A stretch of 64,000 nucleotides of DNA from Cryptomeria japonica (lineage: Eukaryota; Streptophyta; Pinopsida; Cupressales; Cupressaceae), in the NCBI RefSeq assembly GCF_030272615.1, contig NC_081409.1:530692291-530756290 (forward strand). The letters run 5' to 3'. A model generated the notes under the pieces. It saw only the letters and a program-made list of their open reading frames with translations, had not been told where the DNA came from and ran no database searches. The stretch's first letter is position 1. Each line of letters begins with the position of its first letter. The position numbers and the translations under genes were made by a program. Positions 43,321 through 55,327 of this stretch are shown piece after piece.

Positions 43321-44778
43321 TGTAGGCATATAAAAATGACCATATTTCTAAATGAATATTTAATGTTCATTTTATTCTCATTCCTCTATTTAGTTAAATC
43401 TAATTAAATTAAATCACCCACATTCCTCTATTTTAATTAAATAAATTATTCAATTTATTTATTTAAATTCACTTAAGCATTTTATATCATTTAATTGAAT
43501 AAATCATTTTATTTAATTAAATCCCTTCTCTCTACTTTTTAATTAAATATACATTTAATTAAATAGTTCACCCCAATTGAATAAATCTAATTTATTTAAA
43601 ATCCCCAACTTGCAACCAAATTGAAATAAAGCAATTTATTTTAATTAAATCCTATTATTTCTCACCCACTTGCATTTTCCTACATCTCCCACTTGCCTCC
43701 TAACCCTCTTCGTAAATTCTTCTAGAACCTATCTAATCCTAATCAATTAAGCTAAACCGGTCAATTATCCCCTTTCCCTAAATTTGAGGAGGTCACTTCT
43801 CAAATTTGGATTAAAGCCTTTATGCCTTCAACAAGCTAGCTTGTTGAAAACCCCCAAATTTGGAAGGACTCTTACAAATTTGTCCCTAAAGTCTTCAAAC
43901 CATTAATGGTTAACTAACCCTTAGTGGCATGGTTAGAGAATTTTTGCCTAAATCAACCCTCATCTAACCCAGGGGTCTCATCAAGCATTCATTGCGTTGA
44001 CCATGGCTATCCCTTTAACCCTTGCACAAGAGTTTACTCTTTAGGTAACAGCTTTATTCAATGGATAACCTTAACCTAACCTTAACCTTTACCTTCTACG
44101 ATAACCATTAGGTCTTCTCAAGCATTTAATGCATCTTACTTCTCCTCTCAAGTAGTCTTATGTTGACAATTGTCACCATTTCATTGGTGAGAATTGTAAA
44201 CATGGATTGATTAACTTTCAATCCTGGCCCTTGATAGGATTATCCAATCTTGACCATCCATTTCCCTATTTCCCCTATAAATAGGGCTCTCATTCCTCCA
44301 TTTCAAAGATCCAAGTCTTTAAGCATCATACTTATACTTAATTTTAACAAGCATTTAGCCTCTCTTTGCAATAGAAATAAATCTAATAATCATTTTAGAG
44401 TATTTCTATCATCTTAGATTAAATCATATAGCTAGTATATCATGTTAGGATAGTATTTTTACTAACCTTGTCATCTTATTATCTAGTTTAGTTCATTTAC
44501 TAGAATCATGCATAAATAGGATGCATTCATAATAAATTCAATCAAAATCATCCCTCGTTCTTGCATTCGTGATCCCTAAGTCACTTTGCTCAGTGATATG
44601 AGAGCAAAGGCATTAGCTTTGAGGGACCTTGTGAGATAGAGAACCATGGAACACTCCTTGGGAAGTTGAGCCATTCCTCATGGCTCCATAACTTGCACCA
44701 AGAGTCCCATGGGTGTGTGGGCAATTCTTTGAATATTTTCACATGTTGGATTTTATTGAACCACTTTTCTCACATACA
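43321..44778 (+). repeat. Element A 3' LTR
   Basis: 1458 bp, TGTAGGCATA to CATACA, paired with 15792-17267. TATA box at 44276-44283. Confidence 0.92.
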
Positions 44779-45352
44779 TCTTAATTTTAGTTCAATTTCC
44801 TTTAAAACTGAGAAAAGCAACCAATCACATCAATTCACCTTGATTGTGCTTCTTCTTGAAAAATCTTGACCGCTCATCATCATTTGATCTCAGCCATTGG
44901 TTTCTTTCTGAATTTTCTATAAATTCAGGCTCTCATCTCTTAATCAAGGATCCTAGAGAATATATTGTTGTTATGTTGTTTTTGCTCTAGGTTCACTAAG
45001 ATTTCATATTGAGAATATTTGCATATTAGTTATTGCATATTTGTTAAATCATAGCTTAATCATGTTAACCTAATATTCATTAATCTTGCATATCTTGCAT
45101 TTATCTAGATTAATCTTGCATCCATTAAGCTCAATTTCATACTCATATAGATTAAATCCTTTATTTAGGTGTTGTCTAGTCACTGGTATTGCATATAAAA
45201 ATCTGAGAGAAAGAGTAAACTTGCATCTACTAGAAGGAAATAGGTCGCTTGGTGATGATTTATTGTTCATTATTGATTGATTTACTAACCATGCATCTAA
45301 TGATTTATTGAAGTGTCTAGATACAGATACAGGTTCACTTTTGACACACACA
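44779..45352 (+). repeat. Element B 5' LTR, second part
   Basis: Continues the LTR begun at 15345 after the insertion of A. Ends GACACACACA, followed by TTTT and the PBS. TATA box at 44918-44923 (CTATAAATTC). Confidence 0.85.
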
Positions 45353-45356
45353 TTTT

Positions 45357-45374
45357 TGGTGCCCACCGTAGGGC
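45357..45374 (+). promoter_or_regulatory. Element B primer-binding site (tRNA-Lys type)
   Basis: TGGTGCCCACCGTAGGGC, four bases after the LTR. It differs from the tRNA-Lys(CUU) complement TGGCGCCCACCGTGGGGC by two transitions. Confidence 0.8.
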
Positions 45375-45419
45375 CCAGAATTCAATCCTTCGGCCTCAAA
45401 ATCATTTCTTTATTTTTTC

Positions 45420-45539
45420 AGGTCTCGTCTGTATAGCCTCTGTGAAAGGTCATATGAGTATCTATTATTCATCATACGAAGTTCTGTCAAGTCCTGTCTA
45501 TTATTGTTTGATTCAATGAGAATACTCGTACAAGTTTCT
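45420..45539 (+). repeat. Element B word cluster next to the PBS, first part
   Basis: GTCTGTATAG, GTCATATGAG, CATACGAAG, GTCAAGTCCTGTC and CTCGTACAAG. It is cut by the solo LTR C and resumes at 50261 (CTCGTACAATAA, TTGTACGAAT). Confidence 0.65.
45535..45539. repeat. Target-site duplication of solo LTR C, left
   Basis: TTTCT, repeated at 50256-50260. Confidence 0.9.
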
Positions 45540-48500
45540 TGTAATGCCCGCCAGGAAACCCCTAAGGGTTCAAGTTAAAAACACTCAAATAGAGTGTAAA
45601 TTTTTTTTTTTAAATAATAATTAAGAGCGTTAATGAAAAGTTACAACAATAAGATAGTTTGAAGTTATCTCAGTTCATAATTAGGCACAACATTAAGATA
45701 CATTGGAGATTATCTGTCAACTTAGTTATCACAGCGGAAGGCTCAACAGTCCTAAGGAGTTTCCCAACGCGATTACACAACCCTTGCACCTAACTCAACT
45801 TGCGTCATTAGATTCCATTAAACTGGATATCTTAATTACGAGCTAATACATAGATCTTAATTACCAATGTGTTCAAAGATATGACATCTTAAAATTTTAG
45901 GAGGCGTTCATTTACTTTGGTGGTTAGGAGGCCATTGAGGAGTTATTTATTCAAGGCACTTAATTTCATAATTACATTAAGCGGCCCCCAAAAGGGTCCA
46001 TGTGTTTAATAAAATGAAGTTCATTCCTTGGGTTTGTGGTACCCATTCACAATTGATTTCATCCTTTAATGTTTAAAAATATGCCCATGAGTTTCATTCA
46101 TTTAAGGTTAAACTACGATTAGTAAAGCGAGGATTCCTTCATTTGATTTTAAAATATTCACCCACATTTGATACCTCTTTTAAAATATTAAACAGTAAGG
46201 TTAGTAAGATAAATTCCTTTCGTACGGATTAAACTTCCATGAGTAGAGTGAGGTCTCTTCATTGATTATCATGCGTAGCCAACTAATGGGTTGAATTCTT
46301 TTATGAAAGGTATAATGTGAGTTGCCATGGGAAGTCATTTGAAGTTTTAAAATAATACCACTAGATGGTTAGAACCATTACGTTGAAAATGTAATTGGGC
46401 CACGAGAGTTCATCCAATTATAAATTAAATCTGGTGAGGATTATTGATTATAATTACAACATAAATTACTAAGTATATTCATCCAATATACAACATGAAT
46501 TACCTAATTGAGTTCACACGATTATCAATTTACTCTGGTGAGAATTATAGTTAAGGTTAAAACGTGAAATAACTTAACAAATTTATCCAATGTAATGAAA
46601 CATAACTGACATGGCGTGATTCATTTACTAAGGTAAAAGGATAGATATTTCTATGATGTTCTTCTTTTAGATTTCAATCTAAGAATTGTGGCATAATTTT
46701 TTTTAACTTTGTCTTCCCTTTTACATTCATTCCATTAACATACTATTTAACAATTAATCCAATGAAGTAATTCTATCTAGATTTCTTCCACTATTACAAT
46801 TCAAATTAACATTACCAATTTACTTTTTCCACACTTTAATTTTCAATATTTAAATACCATGCCATATCCATGATTCACAACGTTTTATGAACTTAAATAA
46901 CTACGTTTATCCAGATGTTTAATATTATGCACTTAAATTTGAATTCATTAAATTTCCACCATACACTCATGCAAGAATTACAACCATTCATGATAATTTA
47001 AAACATAAAACAAGTATGCTAAAAAAAACATCACATAACACAAGTATGATCTCGGAGTTCACCCCGGATGGGCTACATCTCCGGGTCTGCTCAACTGCAA
47101 GACCCCTTTGGTATTATATAGTTAAGGTTACATATTTACATGTCTTTACAACTCTGCCTTTTAGGCGAACCCATACACTATTCAACATTTACCCTCGTTA
47201 GATTATTACATAGTGATCCCTTTCAAAAGCGGGTCATATGAATCATAATAAAAGAAACCAAATAAACCTAGATTCTCTTGTTTGACGATATCCTTGCTAG
47301 GGGCTTGACCTACTTTCAACCAAACACTGTCATGCCAAGTCTTACCATTACATAACCAAATTCAATAATAGAAGTTTTAAACCTACATAGGCAATTATCC
47401 GGTAGAGATGTTCATTTACCATATCTGTCTAACCATTAATGTCGATCAAGTTTACGGGTTTGATAATTCGACTTTTATTTACAATTTCGTATTGGTCCAC
47501 CATAACTATCTCGTCCATGATAATAATAGGTATTAACTCGAGTATGATGTAAACATTATGAAATTAAAAACTGGTATTGGAGTATGGATTTTCTATATGT
47601 TGGTTCTTTAAAAATCCAAATATGTTATTTACTAATTGAAATTAAATAGGATAAGATCTGAATTTAAAATTAGGTAATATCCAGGAGACTGGATTTTAAA
47701 ATCCCTTATACATCCTTTTAAATTCAATTGTTAATCTGAATTCTTCCTTATTTTATATTATTATTTTTTTTTTATTATATATCACACGCCTATATCCTTC
47801 TTCTTTTCTTTTTGACATTATTCCCTAAAATAAATCCTCAACTCTCCCTCTTTATTTTTAAATACAATATTGCTAAACATTATAATAACATACATCAAAT
47901 GCAATATTAAATATTATATTCCTCTTTGTTATGATACTAAAAGAGATACATAACAAAAATTACACATCTTTAAAATCTAACTTTTAATTAACAAGATCGT
48001 TTTTTTCTTTCTTTTAAACCCTAAAGCAATTTTAAAGCTTTAAAAAAAAAATACTTTTAATAAAAAAAAACTTAAAATATCGATAGCAAAAGGGAGGGCG
48101 TTGCCCTAGGTTTCGTGCAGGGTTTGTCCCTGTGGCAGCGCCATTGCGGTGCCCGCAGGACCGCGGCGCCCTGCGGCCACCGCGGCCCCTGCGGCCACCG
48201 CAGTGCCGCGGCCACGGGCGATCTGCGAGCGAAGGGGGAGATGCGAGCGTAGGGAGGGGAGTAAGGGGGACGAGCGGGGAAGAGGGGAGGAGGAGCGGGT
48301 GGAGCTCCGCTCCCCGCCCTCCAACCCCATACTCTCAGTTCGCCGTTTAATCAACGAATACTCGCCCAGTTTTTCGGACACAAACACGCTTTACATAGCG
48401 TTGGTCATTTTCATACACACAGCGATAACATTCATATATCTTTTTTTTTTTATTTAATACACAGGTTCGAACAACAACAATCAAAACGACCACCACCAGT

Positions 48501-50255
48501 AAGATAATAAATTTGAATAAAAACGCACAGTCCAATATGAAACGTATATATATTTTTTTTAAATATAGAAATAAGCCAAAAGAATGGACACAAGAAGAAT
48601 GTAAAATCCCCATTTTGGAAAAGAACAAATACAGTCACAGCCATAAATGAAACCATTTTGAAAAAGAACAAATACAGTCACAGCCATAAATAATTTTTTT
48701 TTTTTTTCCAGGTTTATACCAAAATCTCCATTATGGGTATTATGTTTCCTTCCAAGTTTAAAATCACAGAATCCATTAGGAATAAGGATTTGTTTCAAGA
48801 ACAACCAAGTTTTTGAGAGTAAACTGAAAACTAACCCCAAACCATTCATGGATAAGACTATTTTTTTTTTGTATTCAACAAATAAATAAGGTAGTGGATT
48901 CGAATCCTACCTCAAAATGCAATTCCAGGCATGAATCTTGATGAAAAGCTTCCCAATCTGCTCCTCCAATGCAAATCCCTCCATTTTTCTCCTCCCTTTT
49001 TTTTTCCAAAGAGAACCCCCAAAATGTCTACCAAACTAGGTTAAAAAGTGAAACCCTAATTTTACCCTAATTTTTAATTTCGAATTTAGGCATTTATTTC
49101 TAAAATAAAATAGATGAAAATCAAAATGGGAGTCATTCATTTCCTCTTTATCCATTTTTCTCTTAAAATTTAAAAGCTCCCATTCCTTATTCAACTCTAA
49201 TTTTTTTTAAATTTTCTTCATTTCACTTTAGCCAACACTTTATACTTTGATTAATTTAATTTTCTAAAAATCGAACTTTTATACTTTATCCGCTTTACAA
49301 GTAAAATGGAACTAATTTCTTTTAAATAGTAAATTTTACCCCTTTTTCCCCCAACAAGCGAAAATGATTAATTTATTTCTATTTCTCAATTGACCTTTAA
49401 ATTTTATTTTTTTTTCCTTTCCAAAACGCATAACTTATTAAAATCGTCGTTATTAAAATTAATTATTAAATTAACTCGCTACAACAAAATAAAGCGACAT
49501 TTTTAAAATACATGACTAATCTAGTACACGAGTCTTATTTATTCTAATTTCCCAACTACATATGCGTAAATGTTACAACTGTGTAAATGAGCATGCTAAC
49601 CCCAATTAATTACCTTAAGCTTGCCACGATAATAATTTAAAGCGCTCTCTTAAATTAATGATCAATCATATAAAGAAAGCTACCCCTTTAAATTTCTGAA
49701 TTGCTAATGTGCTCGTCTACTCATAATTTTGAATTTAATACTTAGGACAACAACCCTCACTTACCTCACGCAAGGCACGCAAATCGAGGAAGTCCTCCAA
49801 GTCTCTCGACACGCATCCCAATGAAAGACAAGCTCCACGAATCCACGCACGATGCTCACCTAACCATGGCTAAGGCAAGACGAGAGTTATATGACCACCA
49901 AATCCGAATTCAAAAGATGAAGGAGCATACTCAACCTTGCAAATTCCAAAGGAGATAAACCTTGCCCTAAGCGGTGTTGTACCTGCAATCTCCTGCACTC
50001 ATGAATTCATACAAGCATGCATATACAAATACATATTCAATGAAGGCGTTAGCTCAAGATTCATCTCAAGGGTTAGGAAACAATTACATTTACACGAGAA
50101 TTGATGCAAAAGCACAATAATAAGTATGCACAATTTATTTATATTATCTAAACTACACATTGCATATCGGTTAATCTACCATTCAAGAATGCCACATAGG
50201 AAGTCAATCAAGGTTAAACGGGTTTTAAAAGTCTGACTAGGGTATGGGCATTACA
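45540..50255. mobile_element. Element C: 4.7-kb solo LTR
   Basis: Bounded by TGTAATGCCC and GGGCATTACA, a perfect 10-bp terminal inverted repeat, and by a TTTCT target duplication. No repeat of the left end is seen within it, and no PBS, polypurine tract or gag-pol motif, so it is best read as one very long LTR left by recombination. It is AT-rich apart from the island at 48095-48345, and 48610-48690 holds a tandem duplication of about 49 bp. ORFs inside are short and unconvincing. Orientation cannot be decided because the termini are inverted repeats. Confidence 0.82.
48095..48345. other. GC- and CpG-rich island inside solo LTR C
   Basis: About 250 bp of very GC-rich sequence, with GCGGCC, CCGCGG and GCGAGCG motifs and repeated CTGCGGCCACCG, in otherwise AT-rich DNA. 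The ORFs over it are compositional. It may be the LTR's promoter or 5' untranslated region (inference). Confidence 0.7.
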
Positions 50256-50260
50256 TTTCT
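50256..50260. repeat. Target-site duplication of solo LTR C, right
   Basis: TTTCT directly after GGGCATTACA, identical to 45535-45539. Confidence 0.9.
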
Positions 50261-52400
50261 GCTCTAAATATTTGATTCTGTGTTTTGTCATTCAGGTCTG
50301 TGGGAATACTCGTACAATAAGGTATATATTGTTGTACGAATTTGTGTTTTCTTGTTTCAAAAACAATATACTTTTCAGGGTTTTTCGTGAATGAAATTTT
50401 GATTTTACTGATGGTGATGCTAACTCTAGTTTGTCTTCTGTCTGCCTGATATTTTCATAGCCTAACTGATTTTCTACAGAACAATTGTCAAATAATTTAT
50501 CAATCAAACATATGCTTTTCAAAGAATCAAAAGAAAAATGAATACTAATGCGTTGTTCTTGCAGGTTGCCTAAGGAGAATCGATTAAACATTGTGTATTC
50601 ATTTAGTGTTTTCATAAGCACTTAAATTACTATTTGGTTAATGAACAAATCTATCTTTTGTGCTTGAAGAAAAATCTAAGAGGTAGGAGAGTATGCTCTT
50701 TTCTTTTACAAACAATCACAAATATAGACCCTCGAAGCTTTTTCTAAGTTTTAAGATTTTTGTACCTTTAGCGGGCTTATCACTATGGGAAAAAATAATC
50801 ACCCTGTGAGAATGACCCAATTGATTACAGCTGGACTAGAGCATTCCAACTCACTATAATAAATAGGCCTCTAGTGATTAAAGTCTCAGAGGATGGGATT
50901 ATTTGATTTTTCTCTCTGAGATCTATCATATCAGGGCATTTTGTAGGGCCTCACGGTCTCAATCACGTTTACGTGACTACATCTTGTTTCGGTACCTTGT
51001 TGGGCTATAGGCCTCAATCATGCTTGTGTGACTTCAAGGGGTAATTTCGAATGGAATTCCTGACTAAGAACTATAAGATATAGGCTACCCAATTCACCTC
51101 CAAAAGGGGGATAATCTTTGTGCAAGAGAGATAGTAACTCTCCCAAGACACTTTCCATATCGTGCCCCCATTAGCATTTGGATTTAGCTAATATAGTGTT
51201 GAGAATCTATTGCATGAGACTCATCGACTATATTCTGATTAGATATTGGGTGTGTACCTAAGTCTGCAAGCAAAGGTTTTCTTCTCTAATCCAACTTCCA
51301 TAGGGTTAGCGTGTTGTGCTTGAAAGTCATTATACATCTTGCATGTTTACTGTGTTTTCATCCCTAAAACTGAAACTGGAGAAAATAAATCAAAAACATC
51401 AAACAACTCAGTGATCAAAACTCTGTCCATGTCCAAAAATGGTCTTTGTCAGTCATCAAAAACTCAGTCCTTATCATAAACTGGTCTTTTTTAGGCATCA
51501 AAACTTTATCTGTCAGAATCTCATCTCTGTCTAGTCTTTTGTCGTACAAGTCTGCTAAATTGTCGTCCTACTACATACATATTGTCATATGAGTCTTCAT
51601 TGATCCTATCAGTTTGTCATCTGGCTCTGTTAAAACTATGGTATGAGTTTGCACAATTGTCATCTGGCCCTTAGCATACTGTCGTACGAATAACTATCAT
51701 ACTCAATAGATTGTCGTTTGGAGGCCACCAAACTGTCATATGATTTTAGGTAGCAATTCGTACAAAAAAATGTCTGTATCATCTGGGAGATACTCAATTG
51801 TCATCTGGGTTTGAAAAAATTTGTCGTACGAATTCCTAATTTTGTCAGTCAAGAACAGTCAAACTTGCGTAAATCAGTCTACAGCGAGCATAAAATTGGT
51901 CATCATAATCCTAAGCATAAACAATCTTGATAGTGTACCCCTTCCATTGTGTTGCATGATTTTGTCGATCATCTTTTAGCTAATTCAATCAACTACTTAT
52001 CAAACTTAAGTCACTTAGACCACGTCTTACACAGGATAGATCATTCCTGAAACCAGACTGAGTCTTAGTCACTTCTCTCAAATTAAACTAAGTTACTTAG
52101 ATCATTTCTTATACATGATAGATATTTCCTAAAACCAGACTAAATCTTAGTTACTTATTTCAATCACTACTTTAAACGAACAACTAGTTGCAATTTGATC
52201 TTGACTTTTGCATCACATCTAGTTCTCGGTCATATCAGTTATAAATGCCTGTTCAAACCAAAAGTTCTCACAAGAAAACTGACTAAGGTAAAGGGCCATC
52301 CTTTTCATCAAAATACAATCTATTCTTTGTAGAAGAGCCCATCTCTAATAAACCTTCATCATCAAATCTACCAATTTTTTATCAACCCTTATCTCCCACC
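50261..52400 (+). other. Element B leader after the C insertion
   Basis: It contains the rest of the first word cluster (50261-50345) and a conserved block (50680-51200) with GGAGAGTATGCTCTT, GAATGACCCAA, CCAACTCACTATAATAAA and two stem-loops (50963-50976, 51018-51031). The second word cluster (51425-51860) follows, then two CCTRAAACCAGACT motifs (52043 and 52130). The 109-codon minus ORF at 50292-50621 has no counterpart and is rejected. Confidence 0.7.
51425..51860 (+). repeat. Element B word array, gag-proximal cluster (TTGTCGTACGA)
   Basis: About 18 copies of TTGTCRTAYGA and TTGTCATCTGG words with variable spacers of roughly 15-30 bp. Together with the PBS-side cluster they flank the conserved leader block. 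Confidence 0.85.
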
Positions 52401-54029
52401 ATGTCTGGAGAAAGGCAAGAAAAACAAGCTACTAAACATGATACTTATGATAGACTTAGCACCCATGCTACTGACAGTGATTCCTCATTGAGAAATTCTG
52501 AAGCCTCTGAACCTACAAAAGTTGTTATAAATAGTTGTCTAAAGGATAAACATTTCTAAAAAATGATGAAGATCATCATGACTAGAGAAAAAGAAGAACA
52601 TTTTCTAGAGCTAGAAAAGAAAGGCACTAAAATTTCTATTGATTATAACATTGAAACTGTTATCACTAAATAGGAAGAGCCACCTTTAGTACTGGTAAAC
52701 AAACAACTGCAAGCGTTACAGACTGAAATCATAGAACTGAAAAACAAGGATAAATCATCAAAGCAATATTCTTTGGACACAATATGCCCATTTCTATTTG
52801 ACAAAAACCTTTACAAGTCTCCATTTCCTTCAAGAGTGGAGATTCCTAAGTTTGACAAATATGATGGAAATGCAAATCCTCAAGACCATGTCAGAGAATT
52901 TTGTTCTTTATGTATGGAGTTCATGCATGAACAAACATATCTCATGCACCTTTTCTCGAGGAGTTTAGGAGAACAATCTATGGAATGGTGTTCAAGCCTA
53001 CCTATGGGAATTAAAACTTTTGAAGAATTAATTGAATTGTTTCTACAACAATACTCCTATAACATTCATCATCTAGTCACTATGATCAATCTTTGCAATA
53101 CCAAATAGAAAATAGGAGAGTCTTTTCTCACTTTTCTTCAACGTTGGAGAAAGATGTTCTCTAAAAATTCACTTCCTATTTTAGATTATGAGAAGATGGA
53201 TATCTTTGTCAATAACTTGATCCCTGAATTGAAATACAGTATCCAAATGCAAGTGTACCCTTAATTCAACAAAATGGTAGATAGTGCCCTCAGAATGGAA
53301 GATGTGCTTATAAAGAAAGGAGATATATCACTTTGGAAAGAAACACAACAAGGTTCTAGTTCCAAATAAAAGAACAAATACTGGAAATATGACAAAGATA
53401 ACAACATAAATGTTGTTAATGAAGGAATGGTAAACACTGTTAAAGTAATATCAAAACCCATAATATTTAATCTGGCTAGTGGCACACAAGCACTCAAAGC
53501 AGCTGAAACTGCAGTAGAAAATCCTCCAAAAAAATCAAAAGAATGATTTAAAGAGAAACCTTGTCTTTCAAAGCCTAAACGCAATTTCACTCCTTTGGAA
53601 GAATCATATGAATTAGATTTTAAAACTTTATTGGCAAATGATCAAATAACATTGCCAGACAACTCTAGACCATATTATCCAGAAGTTAAACCTGAATGGT
53701 GGAGGGAAAACGAATACTGTGAATATCATTGAAACAAGGGTCATACAACAAACAACTGCATGAAGCTCAAACATAAGATTCAAGACCTCATCAATGCTAG
53801 CAAAATTTTTGTTGGAAATCACATGACTAATGTTGATCACAAAGCTTTTAAAGATCCCTTACCTTCTTATGAACAAGGTGATTCCTCAAAATCCAAGGGA
53901 GGTGCCAAAATCAATTACACCTACACTAACAATGACAATGTGATCAAAATGATTGAATCTTCCCAATCTGAGTATTGCAATGTGATCATAATCAAATATA
54001 AACAAAATAAACACAAACTGCAAATATTG
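52401..54029 (+). pseudogene. gag: Element B gag, one frame with nonsense changes only
   Basis: The ATG at 52401 (MSGERQEKQATKHD) opens a frame that runs to about 54029 without a shift, broken by stops at 52557, 52671, 53106, about 53262, about 53367, about 53544 and about 53730. It has a polar N-terminus, a helix with KQLQALQTEIIELKN, TICPFLFDKN, then the capsid domain (about 52840-53350) with IPKFDKYDGNANPQDHV, FSRSLGEQSMEWCSSLP and FEELIELFLQQYSYNI. The zinc knuckle is at about 53718-53760 (CEYH, a stop, NKGHTTNNC). It aligns along its length with gag of A, including the linker to protease. The frame moves to the next one near 54029, where protease begins. Confidence 0.9.
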
Positions 54030-54830
54030 TGACCCACACTCAAAAGAAGGTTACTCTCCAAGGAGCTAGTTCCTCAACTTTTGCTCAAACAACATCAAAC
54101 CTACCGACTTCTTCAAACAAACAACCAAATACAATCATGGCTAAATCTAAATAGCTGGCTTCATCACCCTCTCTTGGTTATAGCATTATCAAACAATTGA
54201 AAAGAACTAATGCTCAAATCTCCATTTTTGAACTGCTTAAGATCTCTTCTGCTCATAAAGAGATCCTTGATAAAGCTTTACTCACTACTAATGTCCCTAA
54301 AGATTTAGACGTATATCGGTTTCAATCTATGGTGGGTCACTTGACTTCACCTCATTACCTCACTTTATCTGAAGAAGATGACAACTCACTGAATCCCCCA
54401 CATAGCCAGCCATTACACATCGAAGCTATGATCCATAAACACCGAGTCAAACTTTTTTTGATAGATGGAGGTGCTAGGTTGAATATTTGTACCTACAATC
54501 TACTGATAGAGCTAGGATTTTCTAAAAATGTCATTGATCCAACAAAGAAAATAACAATCAAATCTTATGATGAAGAAGAAATAAACTCAAAAGGTCTGGT
54601 ACTATTACCGATCAAGATAGGACTTGTGGAAAGAGATGTTATCTTTTAGGTGCTTGACCTTCCTCTTTCATACAATATCTTACTAGGCAGGCCATGCATT
54701 CATGCAATGAAAGTAGTACCATCTACATATCATCAGTGCTTGAAATTTCCTTATAATGGAGTTGAAGTCGGTATTCTTGGTGATACAAGCTATACCTGTA
54801 ATGCATTAACATAGAGTATTGATACCTTTG
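54030..54830 (+). pseudogene. Element B protease region
   Basis: In frame 2: ISIFELLKISSAHKEILDKA (also in A), then the active-site motif LIDGGARLNICTYN at about 54460-54500, KKITIKSYDEEEINSKG, and YNILLGRPC at about 54675. R replaces G after DGGA (DGGAR against DGGAG in A). One stop lies at about 54149 and another at 54648. Retropepsin-type protease, inactive as read. Confidence 0.85.
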
Positions 54831-55003
54831 TTCCTCATAACAGAGCAACCTCTACAACTGAAAGTTCAACAACTTTGATGAAATATTTAGAAAAGAAATT
54901 GAAAATCATAGATACTGGCATGGATAGATACAAAATAGAACCTGTGCTTTCACTAATGTCTCTTCGTCCATCACCAAGATAGTCAGGAAAACCATAAGAG
55001 GTT

Positions 55004-55327
55004 ATGAAGCCACAAACTTCAACTCCAAATATCATTTATGATGTAATTTTTGTACAATCATCTACTTCTCTTACAGATGAAATAGAAGAGGATGTTGTTC
55101 TCAAATGGATTTTCAAAGAAGATATTAAAAATAAAGAAATACGACATTGTGAAATTTCCCCGACACAATATGGTCCAGGCTATAAGATGATTCAACGCAT
55201 GGGATATTCATGTACTGGTCCTCTAGGAAATCATCAAGAGGGTATTATTGAACCTATTCAGCTACAAACTAAGTCTACAAGTGATAAAGCTAGACTAGGA
55301 TACAATCCAATAAAGTCATCAAATTAG
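55004..55327 (+). pseudogene. Element B G-patch region
   Basis: QYGPGYKMIQRMGYSCTGP followed by LGNHQEGIIEPI and ARLGYNP is the counterpart of the G-patch of A, at the same place after protease. Upstream it shares EEDVVLKWIFKEDIKN with EEKDILSWLYKDEEED of A. Confidence 0.75.

Larger units (their letters stand above)
15792..44778 (+). mobile_element. Element A: complete Tat-like Ty3/gypsy element containing element D
   Basis: It has two similar LTRs (15792-17267 and 43321-44778), a tRNA-Lys-type PBS, gag-pol, an antisense PMD gene and a polypurine tract. ATCTT precedes the 5' LTR and TCTT follows the 3' LTR, giving a 4-5 bp target duplication. The two flanks together complete the LTR of element B. 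Element D and a duplicated flank occupy 28988-39350, so A itself is about 18.6 kb. Confidence 0.9.

Noticed and set aside
48106-48457. GC-rich ORFs on both strands in solo LTR C
   Set aside because: Open frames come from base composition. R/P/G-rich low-complexity products have no family match.
45540-50255. Element C as a DNA transposon because of its 10-bp terminal inverted repeat
   Set aside because: TG...CA ends with a 5-bp duplication fit an LTR better. Many plant LTRs start TGTAAT and end ATTACA. No transposase was seen.
50292-50621. 109-codon minus-strand ORF in B's leader
   Set aside because: It is not shared with A or D and overlaps non-coding leader sequence.
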